Shown: positions 1 to 9,340 of the stretch, piece by piece
Numbering within the stretch: the first letter of the stretch is position 1
Layout: each line of letters begins with the position of its first letter
NCBI GenBank assembly: GCA_027490305.1
Contig: JAIXYI010000031.1
Coordinates: 1 to 60,318 of the forward strand
Length of the DNA: 60,318 nt
Direction of reading: 5' to 3'
DNA from: Flavobacteriaceae bacterium
GTDB taxonomy: Bacteria; Bacteroidota; Bacteroidia; Flavobacteriales; Flavobacteriaceae
Notes under the pieces: generated by a model
What the model saw: only the letters and a program-made list of their open reading frames with translations
What the model was told of the DNA's origin: nothing
Database searches by the model: none
Position numbers and translations under genes: made by a program

Positions 1-306
1 CTGAAGGCCTGTGCGCAGGTGGAATATGCGGTTTATTTGGTGGATTATCCGAAGTATTTCACCCCGAATGGCGACGGCATCCACGATACGTGGAATATTC
101 CGGTGTTGAGTGGTCAACCAGGCGCGTTGGTATATATCTTCGATCGCTCCGGTAAACTGCTAAAGCAAATTTATCCGAGCGGCACGGGTTGGGATGGAAC
201 GTTCAACGGTAACCCCATGCCAGCCGATGATTACTGGTTCCTGATTAAATACGAGGAAACCGGCATTACTAAGGAATTTAAGGCGCACTTTACCCTGAAG
301 CGCTAA
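1..306 (+). CDS. C-terminal end of a T9SS type B sorting-domain protein (5' truncated by the window)
   Basis: The reading frame is open from base 1 and ends at TAA. The about 101 visible residues match the gliding-motility-associated C-terminal domain (type B sorting signal): a YPKYFTPNGDGIHDTWNI block, a YIFDRSGKLL strand, GWDGTFNG, then DDYWF and a final basic FTLKR end. In this family the domain directs export of the upstream part through the type IX secretion system and leads to surface attachment or release. The cargo portion lies outside the window, so its function cannot be stated. The following hairpin terminator supports this as the end of a transcription unit. Confidence 0.9.
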   Translation: MKACAQVEYAVYLVDYPKYFTPNGDGIHDTWNIPVLSGQPGALVYIFDRSGKLLKQIYPSGTGWDGTFNGNPMPADDYWFLIKYEETGITKEFKAHFTLKR

Positions 307-330
307 AAACTAGATTGTATTAAAATAAAA

Positions 331-360
331 AAAGGCTGTCACATCGGGACAGCCTTTTTA
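331..360 (+). terminator. Rho-independent terminator after the type B cargo gene
   Basis: Perfect 10-bp stem AAAGGCTGTC / GACAGCCTTT (331-340 and 348-357) with a 7-base loop and a T-rich end. It lies between the converging 1-306 gene and the aminotransferase and can serve both strands, because the stem starts with A residues. Confidence 0.85.
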
Positions 361-377
361 TTTTGGGGTTGCGCGTA

Positions 378-1571
378 CTACTTTGCGTTATATACCCGAA
401 GCGCTTCCTTCAATATTGCTACGCTTCGTATGAGGTCTTCTTTTTTGAGGACATAAGCAATCCGGACTTCATCTTTACCGGCACCAGGAGTGGAATAGAA
501 ACCCGCAGCTGGCGCTACCATGACAGTTTCACCATCCAGGTCGAAAGACTCCAACAGCCATTGTGCAAAGTAGTCGGCATCCTTTACAGGCAATTTCGCC
601 ATACAATAAAAGGCACCCTTCGGGTTCGCCACGACCACACCGTCAATCTTGCTTAATTCGCGTACCAAGGTGTCCCGACGGTCTTTATATTCGCCGATTA
701 CTTCGTCAAAGTAGCTTTGGGGCGTATCAAGTGCCGCTTCTGCTGCAATCTGTTCGAAAGTAGGAGGACTCAACCGTGCCTGGGCAAATTTCATAGCCGT
801 TGCGATCACTTCTTTGTTCTTTGAAACGATGCATCCGATTCGGGCGCCACACATGCTGTAGCGTTTCGAAACCGAATCAATCATGATCGCATGTTGCTCC
901 AGCCCTGGAATATTCATTACCGAGTGGTGCGTGTAGCCGTCGTAGGCAAATTCACGGTATACTTCGTCTGCGATCAGGAAGAGGTCGTGTTTTTTGACGA
1001 GCTCGGCCAATTGCAGCATTTCCTCTTTTGAATACAGGTAACCGGTGGGGTTCCCTGGGTTACAAATCAACACAGCCTTCGTCCGCGGGGTGATTAGTTT
1101 TTCGAAGTCGGCGATAGGAGGAAGGGCAAATCCGGTCTCAATTGTCGAGATGACCGGCACCACTTTGACTCCCGATGCCGTTGAAAAGCCATTGTAGTTA
1201 GCGTAGAAAGGCTCAGGAATGATGATTTCGTCTCCTGTATCCATCGTGCTTCCCATGGCGAAAAGCAATGCCTCCGAACCACCGGTCGTGATGATGATAT
1301 CGGCCATATCAACGGGCAGGCCATGGGCGGTGTAATAGGCCGCCAGTTTCGTGCGGTAACTTTCGAAGCCTGCCGAGTGGCTGTATTCGAGTACCTGAAG
1401 ATGAACATTTCGGATGGCCTCAAGAGCTCCTTCCGGCGTGCGGATATCGGGTTGCCCAATATTCAAATGATAGACTTTGGTACCTCTTTTCTTGGCTCCT
1501 TCGGCATAAGGCACCAACTTCCGTATGGGCGATTCAGGCATGTGCTGCCCTTTGCTTGAAATGGTTGGCAT
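378..1571 (-). CDS. PLP-dependent aminotransferase, class I/II
   Basis: A fold-type I aminotransferase that probably moves an amino group between an amino acid and a 2-oxo acid in the cytoplasm. Visible family marks are NPGNPTG (about residues 171-177), the DEVYREF block (about 202-208) and SVSKRYS with the presumed Schiff-base lysine at about 236, followed by GARIGC. The length of 397 residues is normal. I chose the ATG at 1571 (MPTISSKGQH...) because the 18 residues added by an upstream ATG at 1625 look non-homologous. The substrate cannot be read from sequence; aspartate-type specificity is plausible. It is divergent from the protease gene at 1690. Confidence 0.9.
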   Translation of the reverse strand: MPTISSKGQHMPESPIRKLVPYAEGAKKRGTKVYHLNIGQPDIRTPEGALEAIRNVHLQVLEYSHSAGFESYRTKLAAYYTAHGLPVDMADIIITTGGSEALLFAMGSTMDTGDEIIIPEPFYANYNGFSTASGVKVVPVISTIETGFALPPIADFEKLITPRTKAVLICNPGNPTGYLYSKEEMLQLAELVKKHDLFLIADEVYREFAYDGYTHHSVMNIPGLEQHAIMIDSVSKRYSMCGARIGCIVSKNKEVIATAMKFAQARLSPPTFEQIAAEAALDTPQSYFDEVIGEYKDRRDTLVRELSKIDGVVVANPKGAFYCMAKLPVKDADYFAQWLLESFDLDGETVMVAPAAGFYSTPGAGKDEVRIAYVLKKEDLIRSVAILKEALRVYNAK

Positions 1572-1689
1572 GTGAGTGTTTTTACGACTGCAAAATTGCA
1601 ACTTTTTTTGCATCTTGTTACGCAACCCACATCTAATTGCGGTATTTCTATTTCATTGGCGATTATTTAGTATTTTTAAGAAAAAAGAA

Positions 1690-2997
1690 ATGAAACGGTG
1701 GTTGCTCGTTGCCTTGCTTTTCGTAAGTCTGGTCCCTCGGGCGCAAGACGCCTTTTCGTTTTTGGGCAATCGTAAATCGGTTTCGATTCCCTTCCGGCTT
1801 ATCAATAACCTGATCATCGTACCGGTAATGGTAAACGGCACCCAACTCGACTTTTTATTGGATACCGGTGTCGAAGAAAATATCCTTTTCAGCCTTGAAG
1901 AAAAAGAACTTCCGTTGTTCAACGTTGAGAAAATCGAGCTTCGTGGCCTGGGTAGCGAGGAATCGGTAGAAGGCCTGAAGTCAGTTGGAAATACGATTAC
2001 CCTTAAAGGAATGAAAAGCACCAACCAGGTGCTGTATGTCGTTCTTGACGAACAATTCGATTTTTCCGCCAGCCTCGGCGTTCCGGTCAATGGCATCATC
2101 GGATACCGCTTTTTTCGCGATCATCCCGTCATGATCGACTACGCCCGAAAGCGACTTCGGGTATACAATCGCAGTCGCGCCGATATGGGGAACGTCCTGC
2201 GGGATTTTGTCGCCTTCGACCTGACCATCGAAAAATCCAAACCGTATGTAAAGGTGGGTATTGGTATCGATTCTCTTCCCCGTATATCCAAACTTCTGAT
2301 CGATACCGGAAACAGCGACGCCATTTGGCTTTTTCCTTCCCGAGACAAACAAATCATTGTTCCGGATAAACGGCTGCGCGATTTCCTGGGCCGTGGTTTC
2401 AGCGGCGAAATCTACGGCGACAAAGCACGAATATCGCTGTTGCAGCTACGGGAGTTTTCGTTCAAACGACCCATCGCCGCTTTTCCCGACACAACGTCTG
2501 TGCGTCATGTCAGGATGGTCGACCAGCGTGTCGGTTCTATCGGAGGCGAGATACTCAAACGCTTCACCGTCTGTTTCGATTACCAACAGCAAAAACTGTA
2601 TTTGAAACGCAACGGGTCTTTTTCCGAGCCCTTCACCTATAATATGAGCGGCATTACCCTGCACCACGCGGGGCACCAAATGGTACCGGAACGCGCCAAT
2701 TCGGCCGGAAACCGGGTCGACCTTTCCTTTGGCGAGAAGGAAATACAGGTCAGTTATCGCTTTTCGCTCAAGCCGATTTACGTCGTTGTGTCGGTGCGAA
2801 AGGACTCACCGGCAGAAAAGGCGGGCATACGGAAAGGCGACCTGCTCAAACGGGTCAACGGACGCGACAGTTACCAATATACCCTCCAGGAATTAAACCT
2901 ACTGCTGAAGTCGGAGGAAGGCCGTCATGTGGAAGTGGAAGTGGAGCGCGACTCGAAAATCCTCAATTTCCGGTTCGATCTAGAAGAACTCCTCTGA
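1690..2997 (+). CDS. Retropepsin-like aspartyl protease with C-terminal PDZ domain
   Basis: 435 residues beginning with a signal peptide (MKRWLLVALLFVSLVPRAQ). Two aspartyl-protease half-sites are visible: LLDTGVEEN (Asp58) and LIDTGNSDAIW (about residue 205), so both catalytic aspartates are on one chain. A PDZ domain fills about residues 365-430 (VRKDSPAEKAGIRKGDLLKRVNG). The family acts in the periplasm or at the outer membrane of Bacteroidota; its substrates are unknown. The start at 1690 gives a clean signal peptide; a longer frame from 1576 overlaps the divergent aminotransferase and adds residues without sense. Confidence 0.88.
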   Translation: MKRWLLVALLFVSLVPRAQDAFSFLGNRKSVSIPFRLINNLIIVPVMVNGTQLDFLLDTGVEENILFSLEEKELPLFNVEKIELRGLGSEESVEGLKSVGNTITLKGMKSTNQVLYVVLDEQFDFSASLGVPVNGIIGYRFFRDHPVMIDYARKRLRVYNRSRADMGNVLRDFVAFDLTIEKSKPYVKVGIGIDSLPRISKLLIDTGNSDAIWLFPSRDKQIIVPDKRLRDFLGRGFSGEIYGDKARISLLQLREFSFKRPIAAFPDTTSVRHVRMVDQRVGSIGGEILKRFTVCFDYQQQKLYLKRNGSFSEPFTYNMSGITLHHAGHQMVPERANSAGNRVDLSFGEKEIQVSYRFSLKPIYVVVSVRKDSPAEKAGIRKGDLLKRVNGRDSYQYTLQELNLLLKSEEGRHVEVEVERDSKILNFRFDLEELL

Positions 2998-2999
2998 CC

Positions 3000-3029
3000 T
3001 TGGCCTCGCCGGTTTTTTCGCTACCTTTG
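3000..3029 (+). promoter_or_regulatory. Bacteroidota-type promoter of purM
   Basis: TTG at 3000-3002 and TACCTTTG at 3022-3029 with 19 bases between, matching the Bacteroidota sigma-A consensus (TTG, then TAnnTTTG). It predicts a start of transcription about 18 bases before the purM ATG. Confidence 0.75.
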
Positions 3030-3051
3030 CGCCACACAACACACTTACATC

Positions 3052-4230
3052 ATGAGTTCCGAAAACAGCAAGCGGTACGCCCAACGCGGCGTGTCGGCTT
3101 CAAAGGAGGATGTACACAACGCCATCCGGAATATCGACAAAGGGCTATACCCGAAAGCATTCTGTAAAATCGTACCTGATTACCTTACCGGGGACCCCGA
3201 CTATTGCCTGCTGATGCACGCAGACGGAGCCGGAACGAAGTCGTCACTGGCGTATATGTATTGGAAGGAAACCGGCGATGTTTCTGTTTGGAAAGGGATT
3301 GCACAGGATGCCCTTGTGATGAACCTTGACGACCTGTTGTGTGTGGGTGTGACCGATAACATCCTATTGTCTTCCACTATCGGACGTAACAAAAACCTGA
3401 TTCCCGGAGAGGTCATTTCGGCCATTATTAACGGAACAGAAGAATTGATTGCCGAATTGGCGACCTACGGAGTTACCATCCATTCTACAGGTGGTGAGAC
3501 CGCTGATGTAGGCGACCTGGTTCGGACGATCATCGTCGACTCGACCGTCACGGCCCGTATGAAAAGGGAAGATGTGATCGATAACGCCCGGATTTCGGAA
3601 GGGGATGTGATTGTCGGCCTCGCGTCTTTCGGACAGGCAACGTATGAAAAAGAATATAACGGAGGAATGGGAAGTAACGGACTCACCTCGGCCCGGCACG
3701 ATGTCTTTGCCAAACACCTGGCGTCGACGTATCCGGAAAGTTATGATGCCGCCGTCGCGGAATCGCTCGTCTATTCCGGGACGATGGGGTTGACGGACGC
3801 GGTTGACGGAAGTCCACTTGATGCCGGGAAATTGGTATTGTCGCCCACCCGTACGTATGCGCCGGTCATCCGAAAGATACTTGAGCGGTTCCGCCCGACC
3901 GACATCCACGGTATGGTGCATTGCAGCGGTGGAGCGCAGACGAAAATCCTCCATTTCATTGACGACCTCCATGTGATAAAAGACAACCTCTTTCCAGTAC
4001 CACCTCTTTTCAGGTTGATACAGGAGCAATCCGGCACTGACTGGAAGGAGATGTACCAGGTATTCAACTGTGGCCACCGGATGGAACTCTATGTTCCGGC
4101 GGCGATTGCCCAGGATATCATTGCGATTTCCACAGGGTTCGGAATTCCGGCACAGGTGGTCGGTCGGGTAGAAGGCGGCTCCAAACGCCTTACTATCAAG
4201 AGTGAATACGGACACTTTGAATACGCATGA
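3052..4230 (+). CDS. purM: Phosphoribosylformylglycinamidine cyclo-ligase (AIR synthase)
   Basis: Makes aminoimidazole ribonucleotide from FGAM with ATP in purine synthesis, in the cytoplasm. The N-terminal half carries the PurM ATP-site blocks HADGAGTKSS (about 56-65) and NLDDLLCVGV (about 91-100), then GGETADVGD and, in the C-terminal half, MVHCSGGAQTK. At 392 residues it is longer than the roughly 345-residue enterobacterial enzyme, which is usual for Bacteroidota. Its own promoter lies just upstream, and its last bases overlap the GNAT gene (ATGA), so the two are probably cotranscribed. An AIR-synthase-related protein of different function is possible but less likely. Confidence 0.85.
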   Translation: MSSENSKRYAQRGVSASKEDVHNAIRNIDKGLYPKAFCKIVPDYLTGDPDYCLLMHADGAGTKSSLAYMYWKETGDVSVWKGIAQDALVMNLDDLLCVGVTDNILLSSTIGRNKNLIPGEVISAIINGTEELIAELATYGVTIHSTGGETADVGDLVRTIIVDSTVTARMKREDVIDNARISEGDVIVGLASFGQATYEKEYNGGMGSNGLTSARHDVFAKHLASTYPESYDAAVAESLVYSGTMGLTDAVDGSPLDAGKLVLSPTRTYAPVIRKILERFRPTDIHGMVHCSGGAQTKILHFIDDLHVIKDNLFPVPPLFRLIQEQSGTDWKEMYQVFNCGHRMELYVPAAIAQDIIAISTGFGIPAQVVGRVEGGSKRLTIKSEYGHFEYA

Positions 4231-4820
4231 TACCTCGCGATCTCGTACTGGAAAATGATAAGGTCCTACTGCGGCCTTTGGAAGCATCAGACTACGAACT
4301 ACTGTTGCCCTTTGCACTGGAAGAACCGGAAATCTGGTATTTTTCGCTCGTACGCGCAGCCGGATCCGACGGATTACGCCACTATATGGATATTGCCCTA
4401 AAGGCCCGTGAGACCGGTCAGGAATTCCCCTTCATCGTATTCGATAAAGTAACAGGCCGCTATGCCGGTAGTACGCGTTTTTACGATATAAGCCTTCCGT
4501 TCGCAACCGTGCAACTTGGGTATACCTGGTATGGAAGTGCCTTTCAGGGTACACACGTCAACCGCAACTGTAAGTACCTTCTACTTCGCTATGCCTTTGA
4601 AGAATGGGGCATGGAACGGGTGGAGTTTCGTGCCGACGCCCGTAATGTCCGGAGTATTGCCGCGATGAAAAGTATTGGTTGCCAGGTAGACGGCATCCTG
4701 CGGGCGAATATGCCTACTGCTGATGGTGGACGGCGCGATAGCATCATCCTGAGCATTTTGAAAGACGAGTGGCGGGATCGCGTCAAATCGTCATTGGAAA
4801 CTAAAATCAACTTTTTATGA
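4227..4820 (+). CDS. GNAT family N-acetyltransferase (RimJ/RimL-like)
   Basis: 197 residues with the RimJ/RimL layout: LRPLEASDYELL near the N-terminus, a central beta-alpha core with LGYTWYGSAFQGTHVN (acetyl-CoA region, less canonical than Q/RxxGxG), and C-terminal VEFRADARNVRSIAAMKSIG. Such enzymes move acetyl from acetyl-CoA to an amino group; the target is unknown. The start codon overlaps the purM stop and its end overlaps the next gene's start, so the three genes form a tight unit. Confidence 0.85.
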   Translation: MIPRDLVLENDKVLLRPLEASDYELLLPFALEEPEIWYFSLVRAAGSDGLRHYMDIALKARETGQEFPFIVFDKVTGRYAGSTRFYDISLPFATVQLGYTWYGSAFQGTHVNRNCKYLLLRYAFEEWGMERVEFRADARNVRSIAAMKSIGCQVDGILRANMPTADGGRRDSIILSILKDEWRDRVKSSLETKINFL

Positions 4821-5251
4821 TACTAACCCCTTTTTTCGGAGTAGACGATCTTTTGTTCGGTATGAAGCAGGAGGATGTAATTGCGCGCAAAGGTGCACCC
4901 TCGCGCCAATTCAACGACGAAGACGGCAACGTGATCTTTTTGTATGATAGCGCGAAGCTTCGCCTTTCTTTCTATGAAGAGGAGGACTTTCGTTTGGGGT
5001 ACGTCATTACCGCCCATCCAGACGTTGAACTTGCCGGTGTAAAGCCGATCGGATTGACCAAAGAGGCGTTGCTTCCTGCGATGCGGGAGGCCGGCTTCCC
5101 GAAATGGGCGACAGAGGCTTTCGACACCTATGAAAACTTTGTCAACGAAGAGCATTGGCTGGTCATCCAAACCGAATTCGGGGAAGTGGTAAAAGTCGAG
5201 GCCGGTGCTGCCATCAACGAGAAGACCGACGAATTCGATTGGAAGTTCTAA
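4817..5251 (+). CDS. Conserved hypothetical protein, 144 aa
   Basis: Not recognised. A soluble, acidic protein with no signal peptide or membrane segment. It opens with an ILTPFFGVDDLLFGMKQEDV segment resembling the N-terminus of small proteins that test a threshold or geometry (GMxxxEV), and is rich in aromatic residues at the end (EFDWKF). The start overlaps the acetyltransferase stop by four bases (ATGA), and a terminator follows directly, so it is the last gene of the purM unit. Function unknown. Confidence 0.75.
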   Translation: MILTPFFGVDDLLFGMKQEDVIARKGAPSRQFNDEDGNVIFLYDSAKLRLSFYEEEDFRLGYVITAHPDVELAGVKPIGLTKEALLPAMREAGFPKWATEAFDTYENFVNEEHWLVIQTEFGEVVKVEAGAAINEKTDEFDWKF

Positions 5252-5253
5252 TA

Positions 5254-5280
5254 AAAAAGTCCCCGAAGGGACTTTTTTTT
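5254..5280. terminator. Bidirectional terminator between convergent genes
   Basis: AAAAAAGTCCC / GGGACTTTTTT around a CGAA loop, 3 bases after the stop of the 144-aa gene and touching the stop of the convergent prolyl isomerase gene. A-run and T-run flank the stem, so it can act in both directions. Confidence 0.9.
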
Positions 5281-6433
5281 ATTCGGCTTTCTCAAGCATT
5301 TCAATTTCGAAGATCAGGTCACTATTAGGCGGGATGCGGTCACCGGCACCGCGCTCTCCATACCCGGAAGCAGACGGGATGAATACCACTGCCTTATCGC
5401 CCAAGGCCATATTCTGGATGCCGTCGAGGAATCCTGGGATCAATCCTTTTTTATTGCCATACTGGAAAGGGAAAGGGGCATAGCCGCCTCCCTTCGCACG
5501 CGCTTCATCAAAGGTGCCAAAGGCTCTGCTCACATCGGCATAGCTGCTGTCGAAAAGACGGCCGTCTTTGAAATAGCCGGCATAATGGATAAATACCTGC
5601 TGCCCATCGGCGGGCTTGGTTCCGGCACCCTTCTTAACGATGGCGTAGGCGACGCCGCTTGGCAGCACTGTGGCTGTTTCTCGCGCTTTGTCAAAATAGG
5701 CTTTCTTCTCGCTGATGACGGCACCATATTGGGCTTCATACGCTTTTCGTTTTGCAGCTTCCGCCTCTTCCTTCTCTTTACGTGCTTTGGCTTCCTGTTC
5801 ATCGCGGGTGGCCATATAGTCACCAAAAACTTTCGCCGCATTGAAGGCTTTCGCCGCGGCACCTTTACGAATAATCGTCACCTTCGCAATAAGGTCGTTC
5901 TGCGCGATGGCGTTTACTACATCCTGTCCGGAAACGACATATCCGAAAACGGTGTGCTTTCCGTCCAGCCATGGCGTGTCTTTATGGGTAATGAAGAACT
6001 GGCTGCCATTGGTTCCGGCTCCGGCGTTTGCCATCGAAAGCGTTCCGGCGCGAGTGTGCTTCAGGTCGGTGATTTCGTCTTTAAATTTATAACCCGGGCC
6101 GCCACTTCCGTTGCCGGCGGGGTCACCACCCTGGATCATGAAGTCAGCAATCACACGATGGAATTTCAGTCCGTCGTAAAACGGTTTTCCTTTTAAGTTC
6201 GCGTCCGTCACCGCCGGATTGTTACCTTCTGCCAACGATACGAAGTTGGCAACCGTAATAGGCGTTTTCCCGTATTCGAGCTTAAGAAGGATTTTTCCTT
6301 TGGTCGTAGTGATTTCAGCGAAGAGTCCATCGGTCGACGCTGGCGCTGCTGCCTTTGGCGACGCTTTCTTGGTCTGGGCGAACACACCTGTTGATAAGGT
6401 CAACAACAACAGGCAAAAGAGTTTGGTTTTCAT
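5279..6433 (-). CDS. Periplasmic peptidyl-prolyl isomerase, cyclophilin-FKBP fusion
   Basis: 384 residues: signal peptide ([20 protein letters not shown]), a cyclophilin domain (about 35-195) with FHRV, MIQGGDP, GSQFFIT and DGKHTVFG, a charged helical linker (about 205-245, many Glu/Lys/Ala), and an FKBP domain (about 255-383) with [13 protein letters not shown] and GYGERGAG. Both active sites look complete. It should speed cis-trans proline isomerisation of exported proteins. It is the last gene of the operon DHH phosphoesterase-gldI-PPIase-PPIase and is a duplicate of the gene before it. Confidence 0.92.
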   Translation of the reverse strand: MKTKLFCLLLLTLSTGVFAQTKKASPKAAAPASTDGLFAEITTTKGKILLKLEYGKTPITVANFVSLAEGNNPAVTDANLKGKPFYDGLKFHRVIADFMIQGGDPAGNGSGGPGYKFKDEITDLKHTRAGTLSMANAGAGTNGSQFFITHKDTPWLDGKHTVFGYVVSGQDVVNAIAQNDLIAKVTIIRKGAAAKAFNAAKVFGDYMATRDEQEAKARKEKEEAEAAKRKAYEAQYGAVISEKKAYFDKARETATVLPSGVAYAIVKKGAGTKPADGQQVFIHYAGYFKDGRLFDSSYADVSRAFGTFDEARAKGGGYAPFPFQYGNKKGLIPGFLDGIQNMALGDKAVVFIPSASGYGERGAGDRIPPNSDLIFEIEMLEKAE

Positions 6434-6450
6434 ATCTGGTATTTCGGTTT

Positions 6451-7566
6451 TTAGTTGCTTGGAAGTATTTCGACGTCAAAGACGAGATCAGCGTTTGATG
6501 GGATGATCGGTGGTCGTCCTGCCTCGCCATACGCCAGTATGGACGGGATGTACCAAATGACTTTGTCACCCAATGACGCCTGGTCGAGTCCTTCGATGAA
6601 TCCCGGAATCATTCCGGTGCGTTGGCCGTAGCTCCAGTCGATCGGTTGGTAGCCGTTTTGCGCCGCCTGCCCCGGATCGAGTTTTCCATACGCTTTTGCG
6701 ATGTCGGCTTGGGTAGTCCAGAACAGGATGCCGTCTGGGAAGTAGCCTGAGCATACCACCTTTATCTTCTGGCCAGGCTTCAGTTTACCGCCCGTTCCTT
6801 TTTTTACTACAGCATACGAGAAGCCGGTCGCTGTTTTTGTTGCTTTTGGACGGTAGCTGTCGAGGTAGGCTTTTTTCGCATCGATAACCGCCTTGTGTTC
6901 GTTGATATACGCTTGTTTTTCCGTTTGTGCATCTGCGTCCGCTTTCTTACGGGCGTCGGCTTCCGAACGGAAGTAGTCGCCGAATACTTTAGGCGCATCA
7001 AATTTTTTCACGGCTTCCCCGATACGGATGATCCGGATGGAAGTGATGATGTCATTGACCTGTATCTTATTGACGACATCCATACCATTTCCAATCACAT
7101 GGCCGAATACAGTATGTTTACCATCCAGATGTGGTGTGGCCACGTGTGTAATAAAAAACTGTGAACTGTTGGTGTTGGGTCCGGAATTCGCCATCGAAAG
7201 CGTTCCGGCAGAATCGTGGCGTAGGTCGGTGATTTCGTCTTTAAATTTATATCCTGCATCGCCCGATCCGTTCCCCATCGGGTCGCCTCCCTGGATGACG
7301 AAGCCCGGTTCTACCCGGTGCCACTTGAGTCCGTCGTAGAAAGGTTTTCCGCGAAAGCGTTTGTCTACAAAGGTGTTTGTTCCTTCTGCCAGCGATACGA
7401 AATTCGCTACCGTAACCGGTGTCGTTTCATAATCGAGCATCACCATGATGTCGCCTTTTGAGGTCTTGATTTCGGCGTAGAGTCCGTCGGGCAGATCCGA
7501 ATGTTCGTCTTTACATGAGGCCAGGAATAGGCATCCCAGGGCCAGAAGCCATAGTTTTCTCATCAA
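6451..7566 (-). CDS. Lipoprotein cyclophilin-FKBP fusion, paralogue of the next gene
   Basis: 371 residues with a lipoprotein signal (LFLASC, lipidation Cys at about 18). The cyclophilin domain is intact ([26 protein letters not shown]). The linker is helical and charged. The FKBP domain has LFWTT where the paralogue has LFDSS, so the usual active-site Asp is Trp; AYGEAGRPP replaces GYGERG. The FKBP half may therefore bind without catalysing (inference). The start ATG overlaps the gldI stop (ATGA), so translation is probably coupled to gldI. Confidence 0.9.
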   Translation of the reverse strand: MMRKLWLLALGCLFLASCKDEHSDLPDGLYAEIKTSKGDIMVMLDYETTPVTVANFVSLAEGTNTFVDKRFRGKPFYDGLKWHRVEPGFVIQGGDPMGNGSGDAGYKFKDEITDLRHDSAGTLSMANSGPNTNSSQFFITHVATPHLDGKHTVFGHVIGNGMDVVNKIQVNDIITSIRIIRIGEAVKKFDAPKVFGDYFRSEADARKKADADAQTEKQAYINEHKAVIDAKKAYLDSYRPKATKTATGFSYAVVKKGTGGKLKPGQKIKVVCSGYFPDGILFWTTQADIAKAYGKLDPGQAAQNGYQPIDWSYGQRTGMIPGFIEGLDQASLGDKVIWYIPSILAYGEAGRPPIIPSNADLVFDVEILPSN

Positions 7567-8123
7567 TCAGTACTTGTTTTGTTTTCAGGTTTAAAATCGT
7601 TCAGCGTTACGGTTACGATCAACGGGGTGTTGGGCGCGATCCGTTTGGTGTCGCCGCGATATCCGTACCCGAGGTGGGACGGGAACAGGAACACCACTTT
7701 TTCGTTTTTATGCATCCGCTTGAGACCGTCGCGAAGGCCCATAAGGATATTCTGTTTGTCGACGATGTAGGTCTGGGGCCGCAGTTCGACCTCCGAGTAG
7801 ATGACATTTCCTTTTAAGTCTTGGATGGAATAGTCGAATTCGGCCACATCGCCTTTTCTCGGACGGAGCGTGTCGACCGTGTTTCGCTCAAGGTAGTAAA
7901 ACCAATAGCCCTTGGGCGTGGCGGTATACTGATGCGCTTTGTCGTTTCGGATGATCGAATCGATGACCGCTTCTTCCCCGGCAATAAGTTTCTTGTTGCG
8001 TTCGACCGACTCGCGCATGAAGCTGCCCGATGTTTGCGACACCGGACGTCGCGCCTGCTGTTGCGAGCAGCCGACGGCGATGAGCAGGGCGCTTATCAGT
8101 GCTATAAAGTGTTTCTTTTTCAT
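7563..8123 (-). CDS. gldI: Gliding-motility lipoprotein GldI, FKBP-type prolyl isomerase
   Basis: 186 residues: lipoprotein signal ending AVGC, a spacer helix rich in Glu/Lys, then an FKBP domain (about 90-180) with GLRDGLKRMHKNEKVVFLFPSHLGYGYRG and IAPNTPLIV. GldI is required for gliding in Flavobacterium johnsoniae and is thought to help fold other Gld or T9SS proteins. The FKBP active-site FD pair is replaced by YS (GNVIYSEV), so catalysis is doubtful. The gene overlaps both the upstream phosphoesterase gene and the downstream isomerase gene by four bases. Confidence 0.85.
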   Translation of the reverse strand: MKKKHFIALISALLIAVGCSQQQARRPVSQTSGSFMRESVERNKKLIAGEEAVIDSIIRNDKAHQYTATPKGYWFYYLERNTVDTLRPRKGDVAEFDYSIQDLKGNVIYSEVELRPQTYIVDKQNILMGLRDGLKRMHKNEKVVFLFPSHLGYGYRGDTKRIAPNTPLIVTVTLNDFKPENKTSTD

Positions 8124-9136
8124 ACGTAGTCGTGTATCTCTATGGCTGCCACCAATTTCTCAAAACGGCGAACGGTTTCGGCAAGCGAATCATTCGATTT
8201 CCCACCGGCCGCGTTAATATGTCCACCCCCGTTGAAATGCGTGCGGGCAAAGCGGTTCACATCAAAATCGCCTTTCGATCGGAAGGAGATCTTAATAATA
8301 TTCTCATCGCGGTGCTCGATGAAAATGGCGGTAAAAACAATACCTTTTATAGACAGGCCATAATTCACCACACCCTCCGTGTCACCTTTGATATAACGGA
8401 AGGTATCTAGTTCTTCCTGTGACAAGGTGATATAGGAGGTCTTCTTTTCGGGAATCAGTTTCATATTCTGCAAGGCGCGTCCCACCAACTGCATACGTTC
8501 ATACGAGTTGCTGTCGTAGACCTGGCTGTAAATCCGCGCATTGTCGACGCCTTTGTCGATAAGGTCGGCGGCGATGCGATGTGTAGTCGACGAGGTAGAC
8601 GGAAAGCGGAAATTTCCCGAATCGGTCATGATACCCGTGTAAATACAGGTAGCGATGGTGTGGTCGATGTCGCCTTCGTGCCCGAGGAAACCGATGAAGT
8701 TATACAGCATTTCGCAAGTGGAACCGAACCGCGTCTCGGAATACCGAACGGCGGCATAGTCTTCCGGATGCTGGTGATGGTCGATCATGATGAAAGGCAC
8801 CTTCAGGCGTTTCAGCACGGTCTCCATTTCACCGGTACGGTGCAGGGCATTGAAGTCGAGGGTAAATACCAATTCGGCCTGTTCCAGTTGACGCGATACG
8901 TTTTCGCGGTCTTTTTCATAAACGACGGTGGCATCGGAACCCGGCATCCAGGCCAGGAAATCAGGAAATTCATTGGGTACCACAACCAGCGGCTCATGGC
9001 CGAATTTCAGCAGGAAGTGGTAGAGTCCGAGTGTGGAGCCCATGGCATCGCCGTCCGGACTGCGGTGGGGTATAATGGCTATTTTCTTAGGGGATGACAG
9101 CCAGTTCCTGACCGTTTCGATTTCTTCCTGTTTCAT
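8120..9136 (-). CDS. DHH family phosphoesterase, NrnA-like oligoribonuclease / pAp phosphatase
   Basis: 338 residues with the full DHH set: PHRSPDGDAMGS (about 23-34, metal-binding Asp and His), TLDFNALHR, IDHHQHP (the DHH motif) and, in the C-terminal DHHA1 domain, HFNGGGHINAAGG. NrnA-type enzymes degrade nano-RNA and turn pAp into AMP in the cytoplasm. It is the first gene of the operon that continues with gldI, an order known in flavobacteria. No good promoter consensus is visible upstream. Confidence 0.88.
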   Translation of the reverse strand: MKQEEIETVRNWLSSPKKIAIIPHRSPDGDAMGSTLGLYHFLLKFGHEPLVVVPNEFPDFLAWMPGSDATVVYEKDRENVSRQLEQAELVFTLDFNALHRTGEMETVLKRLKVPFIMIDHHQHPEDYAAVRYSETRFGSTCEMLYNFIGFLGHEGDIDHTIATCIYTGIMTDSGNFRFPSTSSTTHRIAADLIDKGVDNARIYSQVYDSNSYERMQLVGRALQNMKLIPEKKTSYITLSQEELDTFRYIKGDTEGVVNYGLSIKGIVFTAIFIEHRDENIIKISFRSKGDFDVNRFARTHFNGGGHINAAGGKSNDSLAETVRRFEKLVAAIEIHDYV

Positions 9137-9340
9137 GTACCGGTTTTTCGCCTGCGCCGTGTATACACAGTCGGTGCAGCATGCGAAAATACGTTAATTC
9201 CGTTAAAAACCATCGCCTTTCGCAGGGTCTGCAAGTTAAACATTTTGTAAAAAGGAAGCGGAGGAAAGCCGGAAAATTACGGGAAAACCGCAGCCGGAAA
9301 TCCATGTGGGTTTTTTAATTTAGCGGTTCAAAGAATGTGT

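Noticed and set aside
3364..4317. Long minus-strand frame of 317 codons opposite purM
   Set aside because: It lies wholly opposite a gene with clear family motifs and shows no signal peptide, domain or promoter of its own.
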